NCBI GenBank assembly: GCA_015665275.1
Contig: JADFAL010000036.1
Coordinates: forward strand, 1 to 64,000
From: Flavobacteriales bacterium
GTDB taxonomy: Bacteria; Bacteroidota; Bacteroidia; Flavobacteriales_D; Crocinitomicaceae
Length of the DNA: 64,000 nucleotides
Direction of reading: 5' to 3'
Shown piece by piece: positions 35,459 through 43,257 of this stretch. A model generated the notes under the pieces. The model was not told where the DNA came from. It worked only from the letters and a program-made list of their open reading frames with translations, and did not search any database. Position 1 is the stretch's first letter, and each line of letters starts with the position of its first letter. Made by a program: the position numbers and the translations under genes.

Positions 35459-35622
35459 TGTCCTTTTGCGATATCATAAATCAATAGTGTTTTTGGCGGA
35501 AAGTAAAAGCCTGAACAAGGAAATGTCCCATTAATTTCAACGTTTTCCTTTTACCAAATCCGTTCCTCAGGTAGCACTTGCGACTTTCGGCCTTCTCCCT
35601 CCTACTTTCGCCTTATTTCCAT

Positions 35623-35630
35623 TACCTTTG
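35623..35630 (+). promoter_or_regulatory. Candidate -7 element of prfC (TAnnTTTG)
   Basis: TACCTTTG matches the consensus and is 19 bases before the ATG at 35650. No convincing -33 element. Confidence 0.4.
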
Positions 35631-35649
35631 CCACCCATAATTGATTTCT

Positions 35650-37248
35650 ATGAGTTCTGTTGCCGAAATTGAAAAACGCCGCACGTTTGGTATTATCTCT
35701 CACCCGGATGCCGGGAAAACAACCTTGACGGAGAAACTTCTCCTTTTTGGTGGAGCGATTCAAAGTGCCGGAGCCGTTAAAAACAACAAGATCAAGAAGT
35801 CGGCCACGTCGGATTTCATGGAAATCGAGAAACAACGTGGAATCTCCGTTGCAACTTCCGTGATGGCCTTCCATTATTCTGGAAAGCAAATCAATATTCT
35901 CGATACGCCGGGTCACAAGGACTTTGCTGAAGATACCTTTCGAACTCTAACAGCAGTTGATAGTGTAATTCTTGTTGTCGATGTTGCCAACGGTGTGGAG
36001 GCGCAAACCGAACGACTCATGGAAGTTTGTCGTATGCGAAATACTCCCGTGATCATCTTCGTGAATAAATTGGACCGCGACGGTAAGGAATCTTTTGATT
36101 TACTCGATGAACTCGAATCGAAGTTAAATATTCGTGTGCGCCCGTTAACTTGGCCTATTGGAATGGGAGACCGTTTCAAGGGAGTATACAATTTGTACCG
36201 TGAGAACCTCAACTTGTTTCAAGGGAATAAGACAGGGATTTCAGATGAAATTGTTCCGATTCAAGACTTGAGCGATCCTCAATTGGACGAATTGATCGGG
36301 ACTGATCCAGCAGAAGAATTACGCGAGGAAGTAGAGATGATCGAAGGGGTATACGATCCTTTTAACAAGGATGAATATTTGGCGGGAGAATTGGCTCCAG
36401 TATTCTTTGGATCAGCGATGAATAACTTTGGTGTGCAAGAACTCTTGGATACTTTTTGTGAGATTTCACCAGCACCTCGAGGACGTGAAACTAGCGTGCG
36501 AAAGATTGAACCGTCGGATGACAAATTCTCAGGCTTTGTATTTAAGATTCATGCCAACCTAGATCCGAAACACAGAGATAGAATTGCCTTCTTGCGAATC
36601 GTTTCTGGGAAATTCGAACGCAATACCTTCTACAGACACGTGCGATTGGATAAGAAGATGAAATTTCCAAATCCAACTTCTTTCATGGCGCAAGACAAAA
36701 GCGTAATCGATGAGGCATATCCCGGAGATGTAATTGGACTGTACGATTCTGGAAATTTTAAAATTGGTGATACCCTGAATGAAGGTGAAAACTTTACGTT
36801 CAAAGGGATTCCGAGTTTCTCTCCGGAAATGTTCATGGAATTGGAAAATATGGACCCCATGAAATCCAAGCAATTGGACAAAGGTATTCGTCAATTAATG
36901 GACGAGGGAGTTGCTCAGCTCTTCATTCAACAACCCGGAACCAGAAAGATTGTAGGTACAGTAGGACAACTTCAGTTTGAAGTAATCAATTATCGTTTGG
37001 AGCATGAGTACGGAGCAAAATGTCGCTTTGTACCGAGGAACTTCTTTAAAGCGTGTTGGATCACTACGGATAACGAGCAACAATTGGAGGATTTCAAACG
37101 CGCCAAGACTCGCTACATTGCGAAGGACAAAGAAGACAATTTGGTGTTCCTCGCAGAAACGCAATTCTTGTTGACAATGGCGGAACAAGATTATCCGGAC
37201 ATTACTTTCCACAAAACCTCAGAATTCAAGTTGGAGCAGGAAAACTGA
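35650..37248 (+). CDS. prfC: Peptide chain release factor 3
   Basis: 532 residues from the ATG at 35650; an upstream TTG three codons earlier is unlikely. RF3 is the GTPase that removes RF1/RF2 from the ribosome after termination. GTP-binding motifs: G1 [10 protein letters not shown], the switch-I region KQRGISV, G3 DTPGHKDF, and G4 NKLDRDG. Domain II and the C-terminal RF3 domain ([35 protein letters not shown]) are complete. Length is standard for the family. Confidence 0.97.
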   Translation: MSSVAEIEKRRTFGIISHPDAGKTTLTEKLLLFGGAIQSAGAVKNNKIKKSATSDFMEIEKQRGISVATSVMAFHYSGKQINILDTPGHKDFAEDTFRTLTAVDSVILVVDVANGVEAQTERLMEVCRMRNTPVIIFVNKLDRDGKESFDLLDELESKLNIRVRPLTWPIGMGDRFKGVYNLYRENLNLFQGNKTGISDEIVPIQDLSDPQLDELIGTDPAEELREEVEMIEGVYDPFNKDEYLAGELAPVFFGSAMNNFGVQELLDTFCEISPAPRGRETSVRKIEPSDDKFSGFVFKIHANLDPKHRDRIAFLRIVSGKFERNTFYRHVRLDKKMKFPNPTSFMAQDKSVIDEAYPGDVIGLYDSGNFKIGDTLNEGENFTFKGIPSFSPEMFMELENMDPMKSKQLDKGIRQLMDEGVAQLFIQQPGTRKIVGTVGQLQFEVINYRLEHEYGAKCRFVPRNFFKACWITTDNEQQLEDFKRAKTRYIAKDKEDNLVFLAETQFLLTMAEQDYPDITFHKTSEFKLEQEN

Positions 37249-37295
37249 TCTCACTTAAATTAACGAAAAAGCAAAAACGCGGAATTCGCATTCCG

Positions 37296-37394
37296 ATGGC
37301 GCGTCAGTACGATACTGATGTTACGGCGCTTGCCTTGAGTCCAGATGGAAAACATCTTGCATCCTCCGAATTCTGCGAGATTAAAATCTGGTAA
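37296..37394 (+). pseudogene. Single WD40 repeat fragment
   Basis: A 32-codon frame encodes VTALALSPDGKHLASSEFCE followed by IKIW and a stop, a near-perfect WD40 blade; the frame continues upstream without a stop into the end of prfC and gives RGIRIPMARQYD before it. No full propeller gene is present, so this looks like the C-terminal scrap of a lost or transferred WD40 gene. The rest of the 246-base gap (37249-37494) shows nothing else. Confidence 0.5.
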
Positions 37395-37494
37395 CGCTAC
37401 TAACTTGCGAAATTCGCAAACAACGTAAATACACTTGCGCAAATGAGTATCCCCCAGCGGAACCTGACCTCTACCTTTACACAAAACTTATGTC

Positions 37495-38463
37495 ATGAAA
37501 TACTTACTATTTGCCCTTTTATTAATGCTTACGTTCGGCGCTGCTTTTGGTCAGGAAGATTCAACCCTTGTTGTTCAGGACACAAATGTTTACCGGATCA
37601 TTAAAACCGATGGACAAGAGCTTATTGGAACCATTGTTTCTTCAGATGCGCGAGAAGTACTATTTAAAACATCTGACGGACGCGAGTTCTATGTTCCTCA
37701 ACACGTCATTAAAGAAATCGTTCTTGTCGATTCGGATAATTACAACAACCGCGGTGAGTATGTCGGCGAAGACAAATTTGCCACACGCTATTTCATCACC
37801 ACGAATGGGTTACCAATAAAAAAGGGAGAACACTACGTTCAATGGAATTTGTTTGGACCAGACTTCCAATTTGGATTGGGTGAGAACTTTGGTGTTGGCG
37901 TAATGGCCTCGTGGATCGGGATGCCAATTATTGGAACGATTAAAAAATCATGGGAGCTAGGAGAGAAAACACAATTCGCAGTTGGAGGATTGGTTGGAAC
38001 CGGAACTTGGATTGCCCCGGAATGGGGAGGTGCACTTCCCTTTGCAACGCTTTCCTTCGGAAGTAGAAAAAGTAACATTGCATTCTCTGCAGGTTATGGG
38101 GCTGTTTGGTTCGGTAACGGAGCCGAAGGACGAGCAATTACGAGTGTAGCCGGAATGGTGAAAATTGCCCCTAAGGTGAGTTTGGTATTCGATTCCTTCA
38201 TTCTAATGCCAGGTCAAACAGAAACCCGCACATACTCATCTACCTATTCGCAATACAATTCCTCAACAGGGCAATACGAAGATCACACGGAAACGTACTC
38301 ATACGATGTTAGAAAACCACTTTTTGCCTTGATTATGCCCGGAGTTCGCTGGCACGTTGACGACAAAAGAGCCTTCCAATTTGGATTCTCGGGTATTGTA
38401 GCTGATAATGATGTTCTGCCTATTCCAGTGCCAATGGTTCAATGGTACAGGTCGTTGAAATAA
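37495..38463 (+). CDS. Exported outer-membrane-type protein, unknown function
   Basis: 322 residues. Signal peptide 1-20 (FALLLMLTFGAAFGQ). The first domain (about 30-75) reads RIIKTDGQELIGTIVSSDAREVLFKTSDGREFYVPQHVI, a small beta-barrel-like domain seen at the start of several Bacteroidota outer-membrane proteins. The remainder is a run of amphipathic strands rich in Gly/aromatic pairs (FGLGENFGVGVMASWIG, FATLSFGSRKSNIAFSAGYGAVWFG) ending with a barrel-like final strand (PVPMVQWYRSLK). A beta-barrel outer-membrane protein is likely; its task is unknown. Confidence 0.8.
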   Translation: MKYLLFALLLMLTFGAAFGQEDSTLVVQDTNVYRIIKTDGQELIGTIVSSDAREVLFKTSDGREFYVPQHVIKEIVLVDSDNYNNRGEYVGEDKFATRYFITTNGLPIKKGEHYVQWNLFGPDFQFGLGENFGVGVMASWIGMPIIGTIKKSWELGEKTQFAVGGLVGTGTWIAPEWGGALPFATLSFGSRKSNIAFSAGYGAVWFGNGAEGRAITSVAGMVKIAPKVSLVFDSFILMPGQTETRTYSSTYSQYNSSTGQYEDHTETYSYDVRKPLFALIMPGVRWHVDDKRAFQFGFSGIVADNDVLPIPVPMVQWYRSLK

Positions 38464-38473
38464 GAATTAATTC

Positions 38474-38535
38474 CTAACCACATATCCACAGAGGCGCGCT
38501 TGTTTCTATTGTAACCCTGCGTCTTTGTGGATTTA
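38474..38535. repeat. Imperfect long inverted repeat after the outer-membrane gene
   Basis: ATCCACAGAGGCGC faces GCGTCTTTGTGGAT over a ~22-base loop. It may work as a two-way terminator between the convergent genes (stops at 38463 and 38560). The GCGTCTTTGTGG motif resembles a wandering intergenic repeat; see findings. Confidence 0.45.
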
Positions 38536-38559
38536 GTTGTTTCGGGGTTTGACATTTCA

Positions 38560-39516
38560 TTATCTTCGATTCATGTCACAAGCGCTTCGATCGGCCATTT
38601 CCCAAATGGGATCAGTAAAATATTCCGCTAGCTCTTTCATACTTGCCATATAAAGATTCCGGATCAATCCATCGGCCAAACCAACTTTGGGAACAATCAT
38701 TTCTTTGATTCCGCCTTGGCGCATTGCTCTTAAGTAAATAGCTCCACCATGTAAAATCACATCGGCACGATCGGATTTGACATCCATGGTTCGAACCATT
38801 TCTTCGGCCGAAAATCCAGAAAGATATTCAAGCTTCTCCTCCATGGCATCATCGGTCAAATTCTCCCAATCGGAAAGTCCACAAAGTTTGTAAAGCTTGT
38901 TGATATTCCCTCCTGTTCCTACGGCGTAATGCGGAGCATATTTCTTCACTTTTTTCTGAATCCATGCGTCAAATTTCTCCCAACTTCCTTCTTTTTGGAT
39001 TCCTTCTTTCAATCGGACTGTTCCCAAATTGAAGGATTTCCAGGCGACGCGCTCTCCCTTTACAAAGAAATTGATCTCCGTACTTCCTCCACCAACGTCA
39101 ATCAGCATGTAACTCTCGTCGTTTCGGATTTTACCGGTATTCAAAATTCCTTCGTATAAAATTTTTGCTTCTTCTTCACCGGCAATGATTTCGATATTCA
39201 CGCCCGTTTTCTCCAGAATCTCTTCGATTATCTCCTTTCCGTTCTCAGAATCTCGCATCGCAGAAGTGGCGGTAGCACGATAATCGCGTACTTCAAAAAT
39301 ATTCGAAAGGTAATTGAAGGAATGCGCCATTTGAATCAACTGCTGACGCTTTTTCTCGCTTATTCTTCCATCAACGAAGGCATCTTCTCCCAATCGAACG
39401 GGCAAGCGTACCAAGGATAACTTTTTAAATGAAACTCCCTCGGGACGTTCATACACCTCTTCAAATAGCATTCGAATGGCGTTCGATCCGATGTCAATTG
39501 CAGCGTATCTTTGCAT
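38560..39516 (-). CDS. Exopolyphosphatase / Ppx-GppA family phosphatase
   Basis: 318 residues, the single-core length of Ppx/GppA proteins in this phylum. Actin-like ATPase fold signatures: AAIDIGSNAIRMLFEEV (phosphate 1), ATATSAMRDSENGKE, IIAGEEEAKILYEG with the catalytic Glu, LIDVGGGSTEINFF (phosphate 2) and GTGGNINKLYKL. The enzyme removes terminal phosphates from polyphosphate or the 5' phosphate of pppGpp. Its neighbour ppk makes polyphosphate, which favours the first substrate. The C-terminal HD-type domain of long forms is missing. Confidence 0.92.
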   Translation of the reverse strand: MQRYAAIDIGSNAIRMLFEEVYERPEGVSFKKLSLVRLPVRLGEDAFVDGRISEKKRQQLIQMAHSFNYLSNIFEVRDYRATATSAMRDSENGKEIIEEILEKTGVNIEIIAGEEEAKILYEGILNTGKIRNDESYMLIDVGGGSTEINFFVKGERVAWKSFNLGTVRLKEGIQKEGSWEKFDAWIQKKVKKYAPHYAVGTGGNINKLYKLCGLSDWENLTDDAMEEKLEYLSGFSAEEMVRTMDVKSDRADVILHGGAIYLRAMRQGGIKEMIVPKVGLADGLIRNLYMASMKELAEYFTDPIWEMADRSACDMNRR

Positions 39517-39783
39517 ATCACAATTATACGAGTTCTATGCGCCGAGATGAAAAGACGCTGAAGGAATCTTTCAACAAGAGATTAACAATGGGGAGAGATT
39601 ATAGAGATATTAGATCGCTTCGCTTTTAGACGCTAGACAATCCATTAACTTATGATTTTCTACTTTATAGTAAGCGAAAGTAGAAGGTAACAGACAGAAA
39701 GAATTGAGGATCGTTTAATCAAATGAGTCCAGTCAAAATTGTCTAACTGACTTCTGTCTATGTGCGACCAACGGGAGAGCTCT

Positions 39784-41829
39784 CTACTTCATCTTACTTG
39801 CATAAAACTCATGTGTAGCTTTCTGAGACCGAGTTTTTTCGTTTCCAGCTTCTTTGTAGATGTTGGTGTTTTGATTGTGATCGATGATACGTGCCTTTTG
39901 ATTATCGCCCAATTGAAAATCGAGAGTCTTTCGAATATCTGCTTTGATTGCTGAATCATAAATTGGTGCCGCCACTTCTACACGACGGTCTAGGTTCCGT
40001 CCCATCCAATCCGCCGAACTAATGTACATCACTTCGTCGCCAGCGTTCGCGAAAACAAAAACTCGGGTATGCTCTAAATATCGATCTAATATGCTGATTA
40101 TATTGATATTATCGCTCACACCTTTAACCCCAGGCACAAGACAACAAATCCCTCGGATGATCATTTTAATCTTTACACCGGCCTGACTGGCTTTGTAGAG
40201 TTTATCTATCATTTCCTCATCTACCAAATTATTCAACTTGATAATGATGTAGGCTTCCTTGCCTGCGCGAGCATTTGAAATCTCCGTCTCGATTAAATCC
40301 GTTAATTTTTGACGCACATCGAACGGTGAAACAATTAGGTTGTTATAAACACCAGCTTTGTAATTGGCCTGAAAGAAATCGAATACTTGGTATACTTCTT
40401 TTGAGATTCGCTGATCTGATGTCCAAAGAGAAATGTCTGTATACAACCTCGCCGTTTTCTCGTGAAAATTTCCGGTTCCCACATGCGCGAAGTACTGTGT
40501 CTTATCCACTTTCTTTCGGGTAATGACAACCAATTTACAATGAACCTTCAAGCCTTCCACACCAAAAATTACACGGACCCCATTTTCCTGCAATTTCTTT
40601 GAGATTAGGATGTTGTGTTCTTCATCAAATCGCGCATGTAATTCAATCACGGCTGTTACTCGTTTACCATTCTTGGACGCGTTGATCAAAGCATTGACAA
40701 TATTCGAATTGGATGCTACTCGGTACATGTTGATTTTGATCTCCTGCACCGTTGGATCAATGGCTGCTTCTCTCAGGATATCAATCGTATGGCTAAAACT
40801 CTGGAAAGGATAATTTAGCATGATATCCTTTTTCGACAGTACGTCCAGAAGGCTTCGTTGGTTCGTTAGTTCCGGATGACGCGAAGGCGTCCAGTTCTCG
40901 TAACAATGTTCCTTCAATCCGAAATCAGGGAAGCCCATAAAATCGCGTAGGTTGTGATAGCGCCCACTTGGAATGATATTTCCTTTCAACTTTAATTTCT
41001 TGATGAGGAAGTCCAACAAGTCTGAAGGCATGTGCTTGTCATGCACGAATCGAACAGGTTGCGCCTTCTTTCTGTTATTGACACTTTTCGAAAGCTTCTC
41101 CAATACCGATTCGTCGATATCCTCATCGATATCCAACTCTGCATCACGCGTCATACGCATTGCATACGCATTGATATGTTTGTACGGAAATATTTTAAAG
41201 ATCTGAGAAAGTCCCAAACGAATCACGTCATCGAGGAACATTACAAAATGTTGACCATTTGATTCTGGCAATACAAGGAAACGTGGCAGAATTTGCGATG
41301 GAATTTCGATCAGTGCATAATTCACCTCTTTATTCTCCAACTCCATTCTAACTGCTAAATATGATGATTTATCGGTGAGAGTTGGAGCTGCTCGCCGGGT
41401 CAACATTAGCGGAACCAAAGCCGGACGCACCTTATCTTTGAAGTAATCCAATACAAAACTCATTTGTTCCGGAGTCAATGACTTGTTGTCGACCAAATGA
41501 ACACCAGCTTGTCCCAATGCAGTTGACAATGACTTATAAGTTCTAAGGAATCGGGATTCTTGCTGAAGTACTTTTTCTGAAATCTGCTTGAGCAATTCTT
41601 CGGGATCATCGTACATTTTACCTCGAGTCTTCTTACCAAGCTCCATCATTCTCCTCACAGAGGCCACTCGCACTCTGAAGAACTCATCGCGGTTATTAGA
41701 AAAAATCCCCATAAATCGGACGCGTTCAATCAAAGGATTGTTCTCGTCCATCGCTTCTTGCAACACACGCTCGTTAAAAGCCAACCAACTCAATTCCCTG
41801 TTCTGTATCAAATGATCTCCCATGCCCAT
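39784..41829 (-). CDS. ppk1: Polyphosphate kinase 1
   Basis: 681 residues from the ATG at 41829; the frame reaches a TTG at 41850, and another ATG lies at 41823, so the start is within nine codons. PPK1 makes polyphosphate from ATP at the inner membrane. The N-domain starts with NRELSWLAFNERVLQEA; the phosphohistidine lies in the first HKD-like block (VIELHARFDEEHNI), and the second catalytic His is in FAHVGTGNFHEKTARLYTD; SSADWMGRNLDRRVE near the end is the C2 domain. Together with ppx this forms a polyphosphate module. The 267-base gap 39517-39783 has only low-complexity GAAAGTAGAAGG-type sequence. Confidence 0.95.
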   Translation of the reverse strand: MGMGDHLIQNRELSWLAFNERVLQEAMDENNPLIERVRFMGIFSNNRDEFFRVRVASVRRMMELGKKTRGKMYDDPEELLKQISEKVLQQESRFLRTYKSLSTALGQAGVHLVDNKSLTPEQMSFVLDYFKDKVRPALVPLMLTRRAAPTLTDKSSYLAVRMELENKEVNYALIEIPSQILPRFLVLPESNGQHFVMFLDDVIRLGLSQIFKIFPYKHINAYAMRMTRDAELDIDEDIDESVLEKLSKSVNNRKKAQPVRFVHDKHMPSDLLDFLIKKLKLKGNIIPSGRYHNLRDFMGFPDFGLKEHCYENWTPSRHPELTNQRSLLDVLSKKDIMLNYPFQSFSHTIDILREAAIDPTVQEIKINMYRVASNSNIVNALINASKNGKRVTAVIELHARFDEEHNILISKKLQENGVRVIFGVEGLKVHCKLVVITRKKVDKTQYFAHVGTGNFHEKTARLYTDISLWTSDQRISKEVYQVFDFFQANYKAGVYNNLIVSPFDVRQKLTDLIETEISNARAGKEAYIIIKLNNLVDEEMIDKLYKASQAGVKIKMIIRGICCLVPGVKGVSDNINIISILDRYLEHTRVFVFANAGDEVMYISSADWMGRNLDRRVEVAAPIYDSAIKADIRKTLDFQLGDNQKARIIDHNQNTNIYKEAGNEKTRSQKATHEFYASKMK

Positions 41830-41918
41830 TCGGCTGAAGAAACGAACCAAACCGATTCGTTATGTTATGCCTATTTTAAGTGTTTGTGAATTCCTACGAA
41901 TCTACGCAATTACGGCGC

Positions 41919-42365
41919 TTAGAGTTTCAATTCTTCAGGGAAATTCTTCAAATACTCTAGCTTTCCCGACTCTAAATCGATGTGTGCGTAAATATGCTCC
42001 ATTCCATTCGTCATCATGAGGTATTCTACTTGAAGGGTATGGTTGTAACTTGCAATTTGACGAAAGACGGCTTCAGATAGTTGAACATCAGCTGCTTTGC
42101 ATTCTACAATGAACTTAGGCTTTTGATCGCGACCGTAAATCACAATGTCGGCCCGCTTTAATCGTTCGTTGTATTTCAAACTCACCTCAGATGCAATCAA
42201 ACCTTTCGGTACGCCCTTCTCAATTAGATAGTGCAAAACATGTTGACGCACCCATTCTTCCGGCGTCAGTACCAATTTCTTTTGCCGAATCAAACAATCA
42301 ACATAGACTGTTCCATTCATTCGCTTCAATTGAAGCGGGGCCATGGGAAGATTAAGAGGCGTCAT
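41919..42365 (-). CDS. HsdR N-terminal domain (PD-(D/E)XK) protein
   Basis: 148 residues, one domain like the N-terminal nuclease part of type I restriction subunit R: LTPEEWVRQHVLHYLI, ADIVIYGRDQKPKFIVECKAADVQLSEAVFRQI, where the D...ECK set makes up the metal-binding nuclease core. There is no helicase and no hsdM/hsdS nearby, so it is not a restriction system. Such stand-alone proteins are conserved in Bacteroidota; function unknown. It is divergent from the frameshifted outer-membrane gene. Confidence 0.88.
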   Translation of the reverse strand: MTPLNLPMAPLQLKRMNGTVYVDCLIRQKKLVLTPEEWVRQHVLHYLIEKGVPKGLIASEVSLKYNERLKRADIVIYGRDQKPKFIVECKAADVQLSEAVFRQIASYNHTLQVEYLMMTNGMEHIYAHIDLESGKLEYLKNFPEELKL

Positions 42366-42440
42366 TTACGGTAACAAAGGTATTAAGATTTACTGTGTAT
42401 GTTTCAACTCCAAAAAGTGTCTTGTTGAGGCGTTCGCAAC

Positions 42441-42493
42441 ACACTATATAACTAAATGGTTATATAGGAATAAAGATATATCTAGTATTTCTA
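42441..42493 (-). repeat. Dispersed intergenic repeat, copy 3, with a perfect palindrome
   Basis: CTATATAAC, six bases, GTTATATAG at 42444-42467 is a perfect 9-base inverted repeat. On the minus strand it matches the CCATTTAGTTATATAG core of the copies at 9530-9602 and 17485-17557, with weaker similarity to its side. It sits between the divergent HsdR-N and outer-membrane genes in the 224-base gap 42366-42589. Confidence 0.65.
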
Positions 42494-42566
42494 AATTACT
42501 TTTCTTAACTTCTAAAGACAAGGTCAAATAGCAACAAACCTCTCCTAAAAAGGTATCAAGAATTAC

Positions 42567-42574
42567 TATGTTTG
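42567..42574 (+). promoter_or_regulatory. Candidate -7 element (TAnnTTTG)
   Basis: TATGTTTG matches the consensus and lies 15 bases before the ATG at 42590. No -33 TTG at the expected distance. Confidence 0.4.
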
Positions 42575-42589
42575 TACAGAACGAAATCG

Positions 42590-43202
42590 ATGAAAGGAAA
42601 ATTCACATTGCTCTTGATAGCTTCTCTGATGAGTCTTAGCGGATTTACTCAAGATGCTGATTCTACAAAATTTGAGGCGGGGATAGCACTGAATCGCTAT
42701 GTTCCGGATAGAGACAATGAAAACTTGCCCTATTTCTTCTCAGGGTCCATTCGATACAACTTCAAAAGCACGGCAAAATTTAATCAATGTTCGTGTTGCA
42801 GGAAATTACAACCGACAAGTGTCGATTAAACCTTTGGCGGCCAAACGTTATCTCTGTTTTGAAGCAGGTTATCATGGACGATTGAATCGGGATTCAACAA
42901 ATTGGAGGATTGCATGGGGAGTGAACGCCGGAGTATTTCAAATCAACGAGACCGTTACTCCACTCAACTTATTTCCCTTTCTTGGACAAATGGAAGATCC
43001 GTTCAATCGAGCACGTTACAAATTCGCCATTTCACCGCAAATTTCTGTCGAGTATTATTTGAATCCGCTTACCTATATTCAATTCGCATTAAGCATGAGC
43101 CTCGGTACATCGTATTATGGTGATGTCGATCATTTGGAATTCAATTCCGCGAGAGGATTCTCTGCCCAATCTCCTTCGTTTGGGATTTACCGAAAGTTCT
43201 GA
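42590..43202 (+). pseudogene. Frameshifted small outer-membrane protein
   Basis: The ATG at 42590 (MKGKFTLLLIASLMSLSGFTQDA, a signal peptide) opens a frame that leaves the family pattern after SIRYNFKSTA and stops at 42829. The other frame continues NLINVRVAGNYNRQVSIK, FEAGYHGRLNRDST, ISVEYYLNPLTYIQFALSMSLG to 43202. The two join if one A of the four-A run at 42775-42778 is removed. The whole protein would be about 203 residues with barrel-type strands. A TTG start at 42572 is not needed. Could be a recent mutation or a homopolymer error. Confidence 0.75.
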
Positions 43203-43205
43203 GCC

Positions 43206-43236
43206 AAAAAAATCCCACTTCGAATGAAGCAGGACT
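43206..43236 (-). terminator. Rho-independent terminator for the Ig-repeat protein gene
   Basis: On the minus strand: TCC-TG-CTTC, loop ATTC, GAAG-TG-GGA, then seven Ts. It follows the stop at 43258 by ~22 bases, and the symmetric stem could also serve the convergent outer-membrane gene. Confidence 0.65.
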
Positions 43237-43257
43237 CTTTAGTAAGAAAAGGCTGTT

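Noticed and set aside
41919-42365. Restriction-modification system
   Set aside because: Only the HsdR N-terminal domain is present; there is no helicase part, methylase or specificity gene nearby.
42767-42785. Programmed -1 ribosomal frameshift in the outer-membrane gene
   Set aside because: The A-run allows one slip, but the next codon does not re-pair in the -1 frame and no strong downstream stem was seen; an indel is simpler.
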